Assembly (NCBI RefSeq): GCF_002960445.1
Contig: NZ_POJD01000294.1
Location: 1 to 64,000, forward strand
Origin: Streptococcus suis
GTDB lineage: Bacteria; Bacillota; Bacilli; Lactobacillales; Streptococcaceae
Direction of reading: 5' to 3'
DNA: 64,000 nucleotides
Shown piece after piece: positions 1 to 8,299 of the stretch. Position 1 is the first letter of the stretch. Each line of letters starts with the position of its first letter. Position numbers and translations under genes: made by a program. The notes beneath the pieces are model-generated. The model saw only the letters and a list, made by a program, of their open reading frames with translations. It was not told the DNA's origin and made no database searches.

Positions 1-41
1 TCTAGTTTCTCAGAGACAGACTTTGGACTTCTTTTGGACAT
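1..41 (-). CDS. Start of an IS transposase (OrfA-like), partial
   Basis: An ATG at 41 opens a minus-strand frame reading MSKRSPKSVSEKL before it leaves the window. A GGGAG ribosome binding site lies about 8 bases upstream. A short, basic, serine- and lysine-rich start just inside an element tip is what OrfA of an IS3-family element looks like. Only 13 codons are visible, so the family assignment rests on position and start rather than on a domain. Confidence 0.4.
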   Translation of the reverse strand, partial: MSKRSPKSVSEKL

Positions 42-94
42 AATAAAACTCCCTTTATAGTTTCTAGTGAAAATTTTTGTTTTTTCACTGTCCA
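1..94 (-). mobile_element. End of an IS3-like insertion sequence, cut by the window edge
   Basis: Read on the minus strand, the sequence enters at about position 94 with TGGACAGTGAAAAAAC, which looks like an IS3-type tip (these usually begin with TG). It then runs into a short open frame that leaves the window. An imperfect inverted repeat, ACTCCCTTTATAG (48-60) against CTATAAGGGGAGT (95-107), straddles the proposed tip, so the exact boundary is uncertain. The rest of the element, its other end and any target duplication lie outside the window. Confidence 0.5.
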
Positions 95-136
95 CTATAA
101 GGGGAGTATATCAATATGACAGTGGGGATTTGTTCA

Positions 137-1591
137 TTACAAACTCTTCAACATATTCTCAATATGCTGGATAGATTTTTCACGGCCGAGTAGGTAAATG
201 GTATTTGGCAACTCTGGTCCATGCATTTCGCCTGAAACGGCGATACGGATTGGCATGAAGAGGTTTTTGCCCTTGATGCCTGTTTCTTTTTGAACAGCCT
301 TAATTTGTGGGAAGATATTATCTGGTTGGAAATCTTCGTCCGTCATGGCTTCCAATTTTTCCTTAAGAGCATTGAGGACAGTCGGAACAGTTTCACCTGC
401 CATGACTTCTTTTTCCTCATCCGTCAATTCTGGGAAATCAGAGAAGAAAAGGTCTGTCAAACCAACGATTTCATCCGCAGATGACATCTGTGGCTTGTAG
501 AGTTCCACCAATTTTTCTGCCTTGTCTGTCAAGCGACCAGCCTCTTCCAAGAATGGTTTAGCAAGATTGAAAATAGTTTCCAAATCAGCATTTTTGATGT
601 ACTCATTGCTCATCCAGTCCATTTTCTTCTGGTCAAAGGCAGCGGGTGACTTGCTGAGACGGTTCTCATCGAAGAGTTGGATAAATTGCTCACGGGAGAA
701 GATCTCTTCCTCACCACCCGGGTTCCAACCCAAGAGACCGATAAAGTTGAAAACAGCCTCCGGCATATAGCCTTTACGACGGTAGTCCTCGATAAACTGA
801 AGGGTGTTGGTGTCACGTTTAGACAACTTTTTACCAGTTTCAGAGTTGATAATCAAAGTCATGTGACCAAATTCTGGCGCTTCCCAACCAAGTGCTTCAT
901 AGACCATGAGCTGCTTGGGTGTATTGGCAATGTGGTCATCCCCACGGATAACGTGTGAGATTTCCATCAAATGATCGTCAATAACTACGGCAAAGTTGTA
1001 GGTTGGGTAACCGTCGCGTTTCTGGATAACCCAGTCGCCACCGATGTTGCCACCTTCAAACTCGATTTCACCCTTAACCATGTCATTCCACTTGTAGATA
1101 CCAGCTTCATTGACAGCCAAGCGAACAGTTGGGACAATGCCAGCCGCCTCACGCTCTGCGATGTAGGCCGTTTTTTCATCCTCAGACATGCCAAGGTATT
1201 CGTTGATGTAGCGAGGTGTTTCGCCTGCAGCTTCCTGACGCTCACGCTCCGCCGCCAACTCTTCTTCGGTCACGTAAGACTTGTAGGCCTTGCCTTCTGC
1301 CAAGAGCTCATCCACATACTTCTGGTAAATGTCCAAACGCTCAGACTGGCGGTATTGCTCATGGGTTTCTGGACTTTCATCCCAATCAATACCCAACCAA
1401 CGCAGGTTTTCCAGCTGAGAACGCTCTCCGTCTTCCACATGGCGCTTGCGGTCTGTGTCCTCGATACGAATAAGGAAAGTACCGCCGTGATGACGAGCAA
1501 AAAGATAGTTAAACAATGCAGTACGAGCATTTCCGATATGCAAAAGTCCCGTTGGACTTGGTGCGTAACGCACACGAATTGGTTTGGTCAT
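137..1591 (-). CDS. gltX: Glutamyl-tRNA synthetase
   Basis: This cytoplasmic class I aminoacyl-tRNA synthetase charges tRNA-Glu with glutamate. In many Gram-positives the discriminating-free form also charges tRNA-Gln, which is later amidated. The 484-residue protein has the HIGH-type signature near the N-terminus ([16 protein letters not shown]) and the KMSKS-type loop as KKLSKRD near residue 255. Length is normal for the family. The start at 1591 is chosen because an AGGAGAG ribosome binding site sits 7 bases upstream and [15 protein letters not shown] is the usual start; a longer frame upstream to 1639 has no such site. It lies between an IS end and an MFS gene and seems monocistronic. Confidence 0.97.
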   Translation of the reverse strand: MTKPIRVRYAPSPTGLLHIGNARTALFNYLFARHHGGTFLIRIEDTDRKRHVEDGERSQLENLRWLGIDWDESPETHEQYRQSERLDIYQKYVDELLAEGKAYKSYVTEEELAAERERQEAAGETPRYINEYLGMSEDEKTAYIAEREAAGIVPTVRLAVNEAGIYKWNDMVKGEIEFEGGNIGGDWVIQKRDGYPTYNFAVVIDDHLMEISHVIRGDDHIANTPKQLMVYEALGWEAPEFGHMTLIINSETGKKLSKRDTNTLQFIEDYRRKGYMPEAVFNFIGLLGWNPGGEEEIFSREQFIQLFDENRLSKSPAAFDQKKMDWMSNEYIKNADLETIFNLAKPFLEEAGRLTDKAEKLVELYKPQMSSADEIVGLTDLFFSDFPELTDEEKEVMAGETVPTVLNALKEKLEAMTDEDFQPDNIFPQIKAVQKETGIKGKNLFMPIRIAVSGEMHGPELPNTIYLLGREKSIQHIENMLKSL

Positions 1592-1648
1592 GTTTCTCTC
1601 CTGTAAAATTTCAATCAAGAACATTATAGCATAGAACACCCCCAGATA

Positions 1649-1679
1649 ACAGAAAAATCAGTCTAAACAGACTGATTTT
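1649..1679 (-). terminator. Terminator of the MFS gene, overlapping its stop codon
   Basis: A perfect 11-bp stem, AAAATCAGTCT (1654-1664) and AGACTGATTTT (1669-1679), has loop AAAC and T residues following on the minus strand. The TAG stop of the MFS gene (1663-1665) lies inside the stem, so translating ribosomes may affect its folding. Confidence 0.8.
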
Positions 1680-2943
1680 GAGGTGTTTTTTGGTTGCGTG
1701 CCAGCCAGTAGAGGACATAGAGGACTAACAAACCAGTTGCAGCTAGGAAAAGACCGCTAATCTGATCTACTGTTAGCACCAAGACCAGACCTGATACCAG
1801 TAGTCGAGTAAAAGCTTGACCTAGCATAAAATAGGTTGATACCGCTCCGCCAATGGTCGCCAACTGCTCCTCTGGCATAGAATTGACAAACTTAGCATTA
1901 AACTTAGGTCCACTAGCTCCTGAACTAATCCCCATTGTGGTAAGGAAGAAGAAAATAATTGGCAGTTGATGTAGCAACATTCCGACAAACACGCCAAGTA
2001 GAGAGAAAGTGGCTGCCACTTCCAGCGTCACCATGCTGGTCTTTTTGAAGAGGCTAAAGACCAAGGTTGAACCCAAGATATTGCCAACAAAGAAGATCAG
2101 AATAGTCAGGGCAAGAGTTGTTTGAACATTGAGGAAGACGAGGGCTGGGTCTTCGCTAATCAGCAGGACCAGAATAGGATAGAGAATAGCTCCGCAGGCA
2201 TTGATAAGGGGGCTGGTAATCAGGACCAGACGGAACTCGGGAATCTTGCGCAGCTCCACGATGGCTTGCTTGAAAGAAGCTAAAATGCCCGGTCCCTTGG
2301 TTTTTTGCTCAGTCTGGCTCGGCTGCTCTGCTATTTTCAAAGGCTGCTCCGTCAGGAGTTTGCGAAAGGCTGGCGTCAGCAGCTGCATGATGAGGAGGGA
2401 GGCTAAAAAGGTGCCGGCGTTGAGAAAGGCCAGGTTTTGGTAGGAGAGGAGGCCGACCAAGAGGGCAGAGAGGGCCTGAAAGGCGATGTTGAGGAGGCTG
2501 GTCACGGTCTGGCGAAAGGCCGAGTACTGCTCCCGCTCTTCCTTGGGCGCTACGCGTAATCCCAGAGGTGTATAGAGGCCGTTTTCATAGAAGCCAGCGA
2601 AGTCTGCAAAGACATTGAAAGTTGCAGCCACCACGACAATCCAGAGGGCTGGCTCAAAGCCCATGCAGAAGCCGAGGATGAGGTAGAGTACAACACGAAA
2701 GAGAAGGGTCAGCTTGATAGTGCCGATTTTGTTGACCGTCTTGTCTGCCAGATAGCCTGTAAAGAGCCCCATAAAGCTAGGGAAAATTTCCGAAAAGGTC
2801 ACAATCGCCAGAGCCAGACGACTGTTGGGTACCAACAAAACATAGTTCATTAGGGCCAGATAATAGACCACATCGCCAAAATTGGACAACATATCCGCAG
2901 TCAGTACCCATAGGTAAGTAGCATTTTTCAAAATCTTTTTCAT
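1663..2943 (-). CDS. Major facilitator superfamily transporter
   Basis: This is a 426-residue polytopic membrane protein with about twelve hydrophobic segments in two halves. They are separated by a hydrophilic loop near residues 195-235 that is rich in Gln, Lys and Glu, as expected for an MFS carrier with a cytoplasmic central loop. The short acidic/basic motif GYLADKTVNKIG between helices 2 and 3 resembles MFS motif A. The substrate cannot be read from the sequence; macrolide-type (Mef-like) and other drug efflux carriers have similar size. The gene is alone between gltX and the LiaF-like gene, with its own terminator. The start has AAAGGGA upstream. Confidence 0.8.
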   Translation of the reverse strand: MKKILKNATYLWVLTADMLSNFGDVVYYLALMNYVLLVPNSRLALAIVTFSEIFPSFMGLFTGYLADKTVNKIGTIKLTLLFRVVLYLILGFCMGFEPALWIVVVAATFNVFADFAGFYENGLYTPLGLRVAPKEEREQYSAFRQTVTSLLNIAFQALSALLVGLLSYQNLAFLNAGTFLASLLIMQLLTPAFRKLLTEQPLKIAEQPSQTEQKTKGPGILASFKQAIVELRKIPEFRLVLITSPLINACGAILYPILVLLISEDPALVFLNVQTTLALTILIFFVGNILGSTLVFSLFKKTSMVTLEVAATFSLLGVFVGMLLHQLPIIFFFLTTMGISSGASGPKFNAKFVNSMPEEQLATIGGAVSTYFMLGQAFTRLLVSGLVLVLTVDQISGLFLAATGLLVLYVLYWLARNQKTPQNQSV

Positions 2944-3029
2944 GATAATCCCTTTCTTTTGGTTAATTTTCGGAATATTCTGACTTTTTATTCTGCAGGA
3001 GAGCCTAGATAGACTGCTCTCTGTTCACT

Positions 3030-3689
3030 CTAGGTGTAATAGATATTCAAAGTGGAGAAGGCCATATCTCCTGTGATATGCAGCATCTTTTCTCCCATAC
3101 CAGTTGCATAGTTATTGACAGCAGACATGGAGCTATCTAGCTCCACGACCGCCTGCCAATTTGCCGGCAGATAAAGATTAACTGATGAGAAAGCTGCATC
3201 TATATGAAATTCAGCCTTATCTCCCAGAATAATCGCCTGATCAAAATAAACCATACTAGAGCCAAAGGCCACTTCCACACTATCCTGGATAAAATTTTCC
3301 TCATGAATGTAGCGAGTAGAGGAGCCGAAAGCTATTTCCCGACCCTTGTCACCAATCACCCCTGTACCAACTCCATGAGCCGGTCTACGCTTCTTCGGTT
3401 TAAAAATCAGTTTCAAGCCAAGGCAGAGCAGGACAAGTGACAGAACCATGTTCCATGTCCCAAACTCCACCCAATCATAAACTGAGTTCACCGCTATAAA
3501 AGCCAGACCGAAACAAAAGATACTGGCAAGCCAATCCAGCTTCACCAAGCGGTGAAAACCAGTCACAAAGGTTAAAACAAACCAGACTGTTGTCCAAAAT
3601 GGCAGAGCCAAATGCAAACCCAGTGAATCCCTAACTAGGACCAAGACTGCTAGGACCAGCAGGGCAATCCCTAAACCATATTTTTTCAT
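3030..3689 (-). CDS. LiaF-like membrane protein
   Basis: This 219-residue protein has four N-terminal hydrophobic segments (roughly residues 5-20, 28-45, 52-70 and 77-95), a basic stretch KPKKRRP, and then a soluble C-terminal domain of the LiaF / cell-wall-active antibiotic response type (repeated AFGSS, DAAFSSVNLYLP and AFSTLNIYY strands). In LiaFSR systems such proteins restrain an envelope-stress sensor. Here there is no histidine kinase. The gene begins 4 bases after the stop of a LytTR regulator, so it more likely serves as the membrane partner of that regulator, as in streptococcal LytTR regulator/inhibitor pairs. That role is inference. Confidence 0.75.
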   Translation of the reverse strand: MKKYGLGIALLVLAVLVLVRDSLGLHLALPFWTTVWFVLTFVTGFHRLVKLDWLASIFCFGLAFIAVNSVYDWVEFGTWNMVLSLVLLCLGLKLIFKPKKRRPAHGVGTGVIGDKGREIAFGSSTRYIHEENFIQDSVEVAFGSSMVYFDQAIILGDKAEFHIDAAFSSVNLYLPANWQAVVELDSSMSAVNNYATGMGEKMLHITGDMAFSTLNIYYT

Positions 3690-3693
3690 CTCT

Positions 3694-4140
3694 CTACCTC
3701 ACTTCTCGTAACTTTTCTTTTAATAAATGATAATAATGCCGCGACACGTGGACTTCCTTGTGGGTCTGATAGAAGGAAATCCGACTAGTTCCTGAAAAGG
3801 ATTTGTCTAGTGAATAAACGGCCTTGCTATTGGCAATGGTTGACTTGGAAACCCGACAAAAATAAGCAGGGAGGCAGTCTTCCAGTTCATAGAGTTTCAT
3901 CTTGACTTCATAGGCATCATCCCTGGTATGCCCCATCATCTTGGTTCCATCCGTTTCAAAAAAGAGCAGGTCTTCTAGTTTCAAGAAATATTCACTGGTT
4001 CCTTTGTAAAAGACAAGCGAGGGACGGCTAACCTGTTGCAAAGCCTGCTGGATGCGTTCCAACTCCGGTCCTAGTTGGCTACTTCTGATAATCACTTCGA
4101 CTTGCTCTAAGCTATCATCTAATTCAATCCGAACTTTCAT
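3694..4140 (-). CDS. LytTR-family DNA-binding regulator
   Basis: This 148-residue protein consists of a short N-terminal segment and a LytTR DNA-binding domain covering about residues 40-145 (YFLKLEDLLFFETDG, YFCRVSKSTIANSKAVYSL). It has no receiver domain, so it is not a classical response regulator. Stand-alone LytTR proteins of streptococci are usually paired with a membrane inhibitor encoded just downstream, which fits the LiaF-like gene 4 bases away. LytTR proteins bind paired direct repeats spaced two helical turns apart, and such a pair sits directly upstream of this gene's promoter, suggesting autoactivation. Confidence 0.85.
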   Translation of the reverse strand: MKVRIELDDSLEQVEVIIRSSQLGPELERIQQALQQVSRPSLVFYKGTSEYFLKLEDLLFFETDGTKMMGHTRDDAYEVKMKLYELEDCLPAYFCRVSKSTIANSKAVYSLDKSFSGTSRISFYQTHKEVHVSRHYYHLLKEKLREVR

Positions 4141-4167
4141 AAGACCTCCTTTGCTTTTTCTGGTTTT

Positions 4168-4235
4168 ATTATATCAACTTACTCGAATTTTGCAAGGGCA
4201 TTTCAGCAAGTGGTCAAAAAATGCCAGTAAGTGGT
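4168..4235 (-). promoter_or_regulatory. Promoter of the LytTR pair with two direct repeats
   Basis: On the minus strand, -35 TTGCAA (4190-4195) and -10 TATAAT (4168-4173) are separated by 16 bp. Just upstream lie direct repeats ACCACTTACTG (4225-4235) and ACCACTTGCTG (4204-4214), 21 bp apart start to start and ending 8 bp from the -35 box. This is the placement expected for LytTR activator sites. Confidence 0.65.
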
Positions 4236-4248
4236 ATAATTGGACACT

Positions 4249-4271
4249 CAAAAAACCAGCCGTAGCTGGTT
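4249..4271 (-). terminator. Terminator of the AIM24-family gene
   Basis: Stem AACCAGC (4254-4260) and GCTGGTT (4265-4271) with loop CGTA is followed on the minus strand by a run of T residues. It lies just past the TAA stop at 4277. Confidence 0.75.
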
Positions 4272-4276
4272 GAGTA

Positions 4277-5032
4277 TTAGAAAATCGCATCAAGAAGAGA
4301 TGTACTACCTCCTCCACCATCACCACCTGTTACGATATGGCTACCGATAACTTGAGCAAAGGTTTCAATATTCAAACTCTGCACATAGATTTCCCCATAG
4401 CCAGAGAAGGTATTAACAATCCCTTCGCCAGTACCAATGGATTGTAGGAAACCATTTTCCATGTGAATATCGTAGTTGAGGTCACGGCTCCAAGCTACCA
4501 CATGGGCATTATCAATGGTAATACTCCCGCCATCCAATTCAATCTTCTTAATCGACCCGAAAGCATTTGCCAAGAGGGTACCCTTACCCTCAGTCGTCAT
4601 AACAAAGAGGCCACCCTGACCACCAAAGAAGGCACGACCAACACTTTGGCGTTCCATCTTATACTGAGCTGAACCATCAAGGGCAAGAAATGCGCCATCA
4701 TTAAGGCGGTATTGTTCAGCCCCAAGTTCCAAGGCAATGACCTGCCCCGGAGTTGATGGAGCAAGAGCAATCTTCCCATCATCACTATTGGAAATGGCTT
4801 GCGTGATAAACATGGACTCACCTGATACCATAGAACGACCAATGGCACCTATGAGCTTACCAAAACCAGAGCCTCCACGGGCATTAAGCTTGGTATTCAA
4901 GGTCACGCTCGGCGTATGGTAGACCATGCTTCCCTGTTGAATATAAGCTGATTCCCCAGCTTCTAAGGCGATTTCCACTAAAGGAAATTGCATATTGCTG
5001 TCGATTGTGTATTTCATACGGTTGTCTGACAT
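4277..5032 (-). CDS. AIM24 / TIGR00266-family protein
   Basis: This 251-residue protein is rich in beta strands and glycine (ARGGSGFGKLIGAIGRSMVSGES, GGQGGLFVMTTEGKG, GGDGGGGSTSLLDAIF). This is the pattern of the AIM24 (TIGR00266) family, a soluble beta-roll family with relatives in bacteria and mitochondria whose biochemical role is unsettled. There is no signal peptide. A gene for a 25-residue hydrophobic peptide precedes it by 9 bases and both appear to share one promoter, so the protein may act at the membrane with that peptide; this is inference. The start has an AGGAGG-type ribosome binding site upstream. Confidence 0.8.
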   Translation of the reverse strand: MSDNRMKYTIDSNMQFPLVEIALEAGESAYIQQGSMVYHTPSVTLNTKLNARGGSGFGKLIGAIGRSMVSGESMFITQAISNSDDGKIALAPSTPGQVIALELGAEQYRLNDGAFLALDGSAQYKMERQSVGRAFFGGQGGLFVMTTEGKGTLLANAFGSIKKIELDGGSITIDNAHVVAWSRDLNYDIHMENGFLQSIGTGEGIVNTFSGYGEIYVQSLNIETFAQVIGSHIVTGGDGGGGSTSLLDAIF

Positions 5033-5041
5033 AGTTGCCTC

Positions 5042-5119
5042 CTATTTTTTACGAAATGTACCTGTTAACCACAGGATTGCTATAATAAACCAAAAACAAG
5101 CTAAAACAAACCAAATCAT
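5042..5119 (-). CDS. 25-residue membrane peptide upstream of the AIM24 gene
   Basis: The frame reads MIWFVLACFWFIIAILWLTG followed by TFRKK and a stop. It has one hydrophobic helix of about 18 residues and a basic tail, as in single-pass small membrane proteins. AGGAGTTAATA gives a good ribosome binding site, and a consensus promoter (5153-5181) lies upstream. The stop is 9 bases before the AIM24-family start, and AGGAGG for that gene overlaps the peptide's stop, so the two are likely translated together. Function unknown. A leader-peptide role is possible, but no attenuator is visible. Confidence 0.6.
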   Translation of the reverse strand: MIWFVLACFWFIIAILWLTGTFRKK

Positions 5120-5152
5120 TATTAACTCCTTTTGTATTGTTTCTATAACACA

Positions 5153-5181
5153 ATTCTACAACTTAAACTAAACCCTGTCAA
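5153..5181 (-). promoter_or_regulatory. Promoter for the small peptide and AIM24 gene
   Basis: -35 TTGACA (5176-5181) and -10 TAGAAT (5153-5158) on the minus strand are 17 bp apart. The first gene starts 33 bp downstream of the -10. Confidence 0.75.
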
Positions 5182-5193
5182 GTATCTTTGTAA

Positions 5194-5225
5194 AAAAATA
5201 AAGGAATCCAAACAATTAGATTCCT
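5194..5225 (-). terminator. Terminator of the carbonic anhydrase gene
   Basis: Stem AGGAATC (5202-5208) and GATTCCT (5219-5225) is followed on the minus strand by a T-rich stretch, 7 bp beyond the stop codon at 5233. Confidence 0.7.
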
Positions 5226-5232
5226 CCTGTCA

Positions 5233-5727
5233 TCATATAACCTCTGTCATACGGCCCGTATCCACATCATAAATAGCCCCTGAAATTTCAACGTCGTCAG
5301 GTATGAGCGGAGATTGTTTTAAGAGAGCAATATCCTCCCGCACGCTTTCTTCAATGTCTGTAAAAGGAAGAAAGTCCTGACCAACCACATCCACTCCCAA
5401 ATCTCGCTTGAGTTGGACCGCAAAGTCCTCATTGGTAAAGGTCTGGGCACCGCAGTCTGTATGGTGGAGCACCACGATTTCCCGCGTACCAAGTTGCTGC
5501 TGGGAAATGACAAGCGAACGAATCATGTCTTCCGTCACGCGCCCACCTGCATTCCGCAGAATGTGGGCATCACCCAGAGCCAAGCCCAAGGCCTGCGCCA
5601 CGTGAAGCCGTGAGTCCATACAGGTCACGATAGCCACCTTGGTTTTGGGCTTAAGCGGCAGGTGATAGGTACCATGCAGGTCAACATAGGCCTTGTTGGC
5701 CTTCATAAAATTTTGAAAATAAGACAT
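5233..5727 (-). CDS. Beta-class carbonic anhydrase
   Basis: This enzyme interconverts CO2 and bicarbonate in the cytoplasm and supplies bicarbonate for carboxylation reactions when CO2 is low. The 164-residue protein shows the beta-class zinc site: Cys36-x-Asp38-x-Arg40 in TCMDSRL, and His89 and Cys92 in HHTDCG. The length is typical of the short streptococcal form. It is the last gene after dut, a membrane protein and radA, but a terminator (5811-5838) separates it from radA. A perfect 9-bp inverted repeat (5751-5769) lies in its leader. AGGAGGT precedes the start. Confidence 0.93.
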   Translation of the reverse strand: MSYFQNFMKANKAYVDLHGTYHLPLKPKTKVAIVTCMDSRLHVAQALGLALGDAHILRNAGGRVTEDMIRSLVISQQQLGTREIVVLHHTDCGAQTFTNEDFAVQLKRDLGVDVVGQDFLPFTDIEESVREDIALLKQSPLIPDDVEISGAIYDVDTGRMTEVI

Positions 5728-5750
5728 AGGACCTCCTTGTCTGATGAGAA

Positions 5751-5769
5751 TTTCTGAAATTTTCAGAAA
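5751..5769. repeat. Palindrome in the carbonic anhydrase leader
   Basis: TTTCTGAAA and TTTCAGAAA flank a single T, giving a perfect 9-bp inverted repeat about 24 bp upstream of the carbonic anhydrase start. It may be an operator or an RNA hairpin. No regulator can be named from the sequence. Confidence 0.5.
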
Positions 5770-5810
5770 TAAGTTAGACCTAGCTTATCACATTCCCGAC
5801 CATTTGTCGC

Positions 5811-5838
5811 AAAAAGAGGAGCGACTAGCTGTCACTCC
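5811..5838 (-). terminator. Terminator of the dut-radA operon
   Basis: Stem GGAGCGAC (5818-5825) and GTCACTCC (5831-5838), with one mismatch and loop TAGCT, is followed by five T on the minus strand. It lies 13 bp after the radA stop. Confidence 0.7.
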
Positions 5839-5850
5839 CGAATGATTTTA

Positions 5851-7212
5851 TCAGTTGAATACTTTCTGCAAGACTTCGCCAATGGTGGTCACGCCGATAA
5901 CCGTGATTTCCTTGGGCACCTTGATACCTGTCAGGGAATTTTTGGGGGCATAGACCTTGGTAAAGCCCAATTTGGCGGCTTCGTTAATCCGTTGTTCAAT
6001 CCGATTGACGCGGCGGATTTCCCCTGTCAGACCAATTTCGCCTATAAAGCACTCTTGTGGGTTGGTTGGCTTGTCCTTGTAACTGGAGGCAAGGGCAACT
6101 GCGACTGCCAGGTCAATAGCTGGCTCATCCAGTTTGACACCGCCTGCTGACTTGAGGTAGGCGTCTTGGTTTTGAAGAAGCAGGCCTGCCCGTTTTTCCA
6201 AAACCGCCATAATCAAGCTGGCACGGTTGAAGTCCAAGCCTGTCGTGGTCCGCTTGGCATTGCCAAACATGGTCGGCGTCACCAGAGCCTGCACTTCCGC
6301 AAGAATGGGGCGGGTACCCTCCATGGTCACGACAATCGCCGAGCCAGTCGCCCCGTCCAGACGCTCTTCCAGAAAGACCTCACTGGGATTGAGAACTTCG
6401 ACCAAGCCCTGCGATTGCATTTCAAAAATGCCGATTTCGTTGGTAGAGCCAAAGCGGTTTTTGACCGCCCGCAAGATACGGAAGGTGTGCTGCCGCTCGC
6501 CCTCAAAATAGAGGACGGTATCCACCATGTGCTCCAAGGTCCGCGGTCCAGCCAGGGTACCTTCCTTGGTCATGTGGCCGACGATAAAGGTTGCGATATT
6601 GTTGGTCTTGGCAATCTGCATGAGCTCATTGGTCACTTCACGGACCTGACTGACAGAGCCTTGCACGCTGGAGATGTCCGGACTCATGATGGTCTGGATT
6701 GAATCGATAATCAGGAAATCTGGCTTGATTTTCTCAATCTCGGTCCGAATGCTCTGCATATTGGTCTCCGCATAGAGATAGAACTCGCTGTCAATGTCGC
6801 CCAAACGCTCGGCACGGAGCTTAATCTGCTGGGCAGACTCTTCCCCCGACACATAGAGGACTGTGCCAATAGTCGAAAGTTGGGTCGATACTTGCAGGAG
6901 CAAGGTGGACTTGCCAATCCCTGGATCGCCTCCAATGAGAACTAGACTGCCCGGCACCACTCCACCACCGAGGACGCGGTTGAACTCCTCCATGTTGGTC
7001 TTGGTGCGAGCCACTTGAATGGAGGACACTTCATTGAGCTTCATCGGACGGGTCTTCTCACCTGTCAGGCTGACCCGCTCATTTTTGACTTCCGCAACTT
7101 CCACTTCCTCGACAAAGGAGGACCAGGAGCCACAGTTGGGGCAACGGCCCAGATACTTGGGCGAGTGGTACTCGCAGGATTGACAGACAAAGGTTGTTTT
7201 TTTCTTAGCGAT
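5851..7212 (-). CDS. radA: DNA repair/recombination ATPase RadA (start codon ATC)
   Basis: RadA is a RecA-like helicase that processes recombination intermediates in repair and, in streptococci, in natural transformation. The frame from 7212 gives 453 residues: a Cys4 zinc finger (Cys10, Cys13, Cys24, Cys27), Walker [10 protein letters not shown], the RadA motif KNRFG, and a Lon-like C-terminal domain. The full domain can be reached only from an ATC codon at 7212-7210, placed 7 bases after AAGGAG. The first ordinary start, GTG at 7104, would remove the whole zinc finger. The ATC start overlaps the end of the preceding gene by 8 bases, suggesting translational coupling. The identity is certain; the start codon is inference. 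Confidence 0.93.
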   Translation of the reverse strand: MAKKKTTFVCQSCEYHSPKYLGRCPNCGSWSSFVEEVEVAEVKNERVSLTGEKTRPMKLNEVSSIQVARTKTNMEEFNRVLGGGVVPGSLVLIGGDPGIGKSTLLLQVSTQLSTIGTVLYVSGEESAQQIKLRAERLGDIDSEFYLYAETNMQSIRTEIEKIKPDFLIIDSIQTIMSPDISSVQGSVSQVREVTNELMQIAKTNNIATFIVGHMTKEGTLAGPRTLEHMVDTVLYFEGERQHTFRILRAVKNRFGSTNEIGIFEMQSQGLVEVLNPSEVFLEERLDGATGSAIVVTMEGTRPILAEVQALVTPTMFGNAKRTTTGLDFNRASLIMAVLEKRAGLLLQNQDAYLKSAGGVKLDEPAIDLAVAVALASSYKDKPTNPQECFIGEIGLTGEIRRVNRIEQRINEAAKLGFTKVYAPKNSLTGIKVPKEITVIGVTTIGEVLQKVFN

Positions 7213-7759
7213 GGTAATTCTCCTTTTCTAGTTTAGCAAGAAAAAGTCTTCTTTTGATTGGCTCTAATTGTAGCAATAGGAACATACACCATGAAAATGA
7301 GGGAGACATGAACAAGAACAAAAAAGAATGCGTTATAAAATAGAGAATGCCTGTTATTCCTGTCGCAAGTCCAAAACCAACTACAAAGTATAAAATGGTA
7401 TTGGCATGAGCAACGCTTGACTTGACGAACGCTTCAAATTGCTCGGGGCTCTCAAAATGATAAACCTCAATCTCTATTTCTAAAGACTTAAATCGACGCA
7501 AAAAAGCTACTGCCGCAAGGTAACCAAGAAGATAGTAAAACAGTAAGACTAGGAAATTTGCCTGGTATCCTTTTGTATCCAACTGTCTGATGACTGTAGT
7601 TGCCAAGAGTATCAATCCCGCAGGAGCTTTATAATTCGGTTTTACACCGTCTGGGTTTGTCTTAGTGATGTAATAATGTTGGTATGTTTTCCTATCCACC
7701 ATAATGGAATAGTCGCCTATTGTTCCAACACCGAAATAAGAACTCAGTTTATCCTTCAT
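7205..7759 (-). CDS. Unrecognised membrane protein between dut and radA
   Basis: I do not recognise a family for this 184-residue protein. It has a hydrophilic N-terminus containing [13 protein letters not shown], then hydrophobic segments at roughly residues 46-60, 68-88, 118-142 and 144-163, and a basic C-terminus. Four membrane spans are likely. Its ATG follows the dut stop directly, and its own stop overlaps the proposed ATC start of radA by 8 bases, so the three genes form one tight operon. Nothing in the sequence links it to DNA repair apart from this placement. Confidence 0.75.
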   Translation of the reverse strand: MKDKLSSYFGVGTIGDYSIMVDRKTYQHYYITKTNPDGVKPNYKAPAGLILLATTVIRQLDTKGYQANFLVLLFYYLLGYLAAVAFLRRFKSLEIEIEVYHFESPEQFEAFVKSSVAHANTILYFVVGFGLATGITGILYFITHSFLFLFMSPSFSWCMFLLLQLEPIKRRLFLAKLEKENYHR

Positions 7760-8203
7760 TTATTTCCCCGTCGAGCCAAATCCGCCCGTCCGAACACCGT
7801 CGGCCTGGTCGCCGTCAGCCAAAAGGAAGGGGGCAAAAACAGCCTGTACGATCCGCTCGCCAGCTTCCACCACGACGGTTTCCTCGGTGATGTTTCGCAT
7901 TTGGGCAAAGATGTGGCCTTCATTGGCTGGACTGCCATAGTAGTCGCCGTCAATAACTCCAACTGAGTTAATCAGGACCAAGCCCTTCTTGCGAGGGTTG
8001 GACGAGCGGTCGTAGAGATAGAGGACTTCGTTGGCCTGCATATAGGCCTTAACACCAGTCGGCACCAACTTAATCTCACCTGGCTCCAAGCTGACGGTCT
8101 CCGCAGCTTTCAGGTCATAACCTGCTGCATGAGCGGTCTCACGTTTTGGTAATAAGTTTTCATCTGTAAACTGGCTAACCAGTTCGAATCCACGGATTTT
8201 CAT
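7760..8203 (-). CDS. dut: Deoxyuridine 5'-triphosphate nucleotidohydrolase (dUTPase)
   Basis: dUTPase converts dUTP to dUMP and pyrophosphate, keeping uracil out of DNA and supplying the dTMP precursor. The 147-residue protein contains the five conserved motifs of the trimeric family in order: AAGYDLKA, DRSS, GVIDGDYYG, GERIVQAVF and the C-terminal glycine-rich RTGGFGSTGK. Length is normal. It is the first gene of the dut / membrane protein / radA operon. A decayed integrated element begins within 100 bp upstream, so its native promoter region may have been altered by that insertion. Confidence 0.95.
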   Translation of the reverse strand: MKIRGFELVSQFTDENLLPKRETAHAAGYDLKAAETVSLEPGEIKLVPTGVKAYMQANEVLYLYDRSSNPRKKGLVLINSVGVIDGDYYGSPANEGHIFAQMRNITEETVVVEAGERIVQAVFAPFLLADGDQADGVRTGGFGSTGK

Positions 8204-8299
8204 AATATTTTTTCGATTTTCCTTTCAAATGGTGATTTAATAAGGTTTCTAGCACCTTGTGAAAAGTTGTTTTTGTAATTTGTGGACCATTTTGTACAC

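Noticed and set aside
971..1606. 211-residue plus-strand open frame
   Set aside because: Antisense to gltX, with no ribosome binding site or promoter; a shadow of the synthetase codons.
6166..6702. 178-residue plus-strand open frame
   Set aside because: Antisense to radA; no start signals and no recognisable domain.
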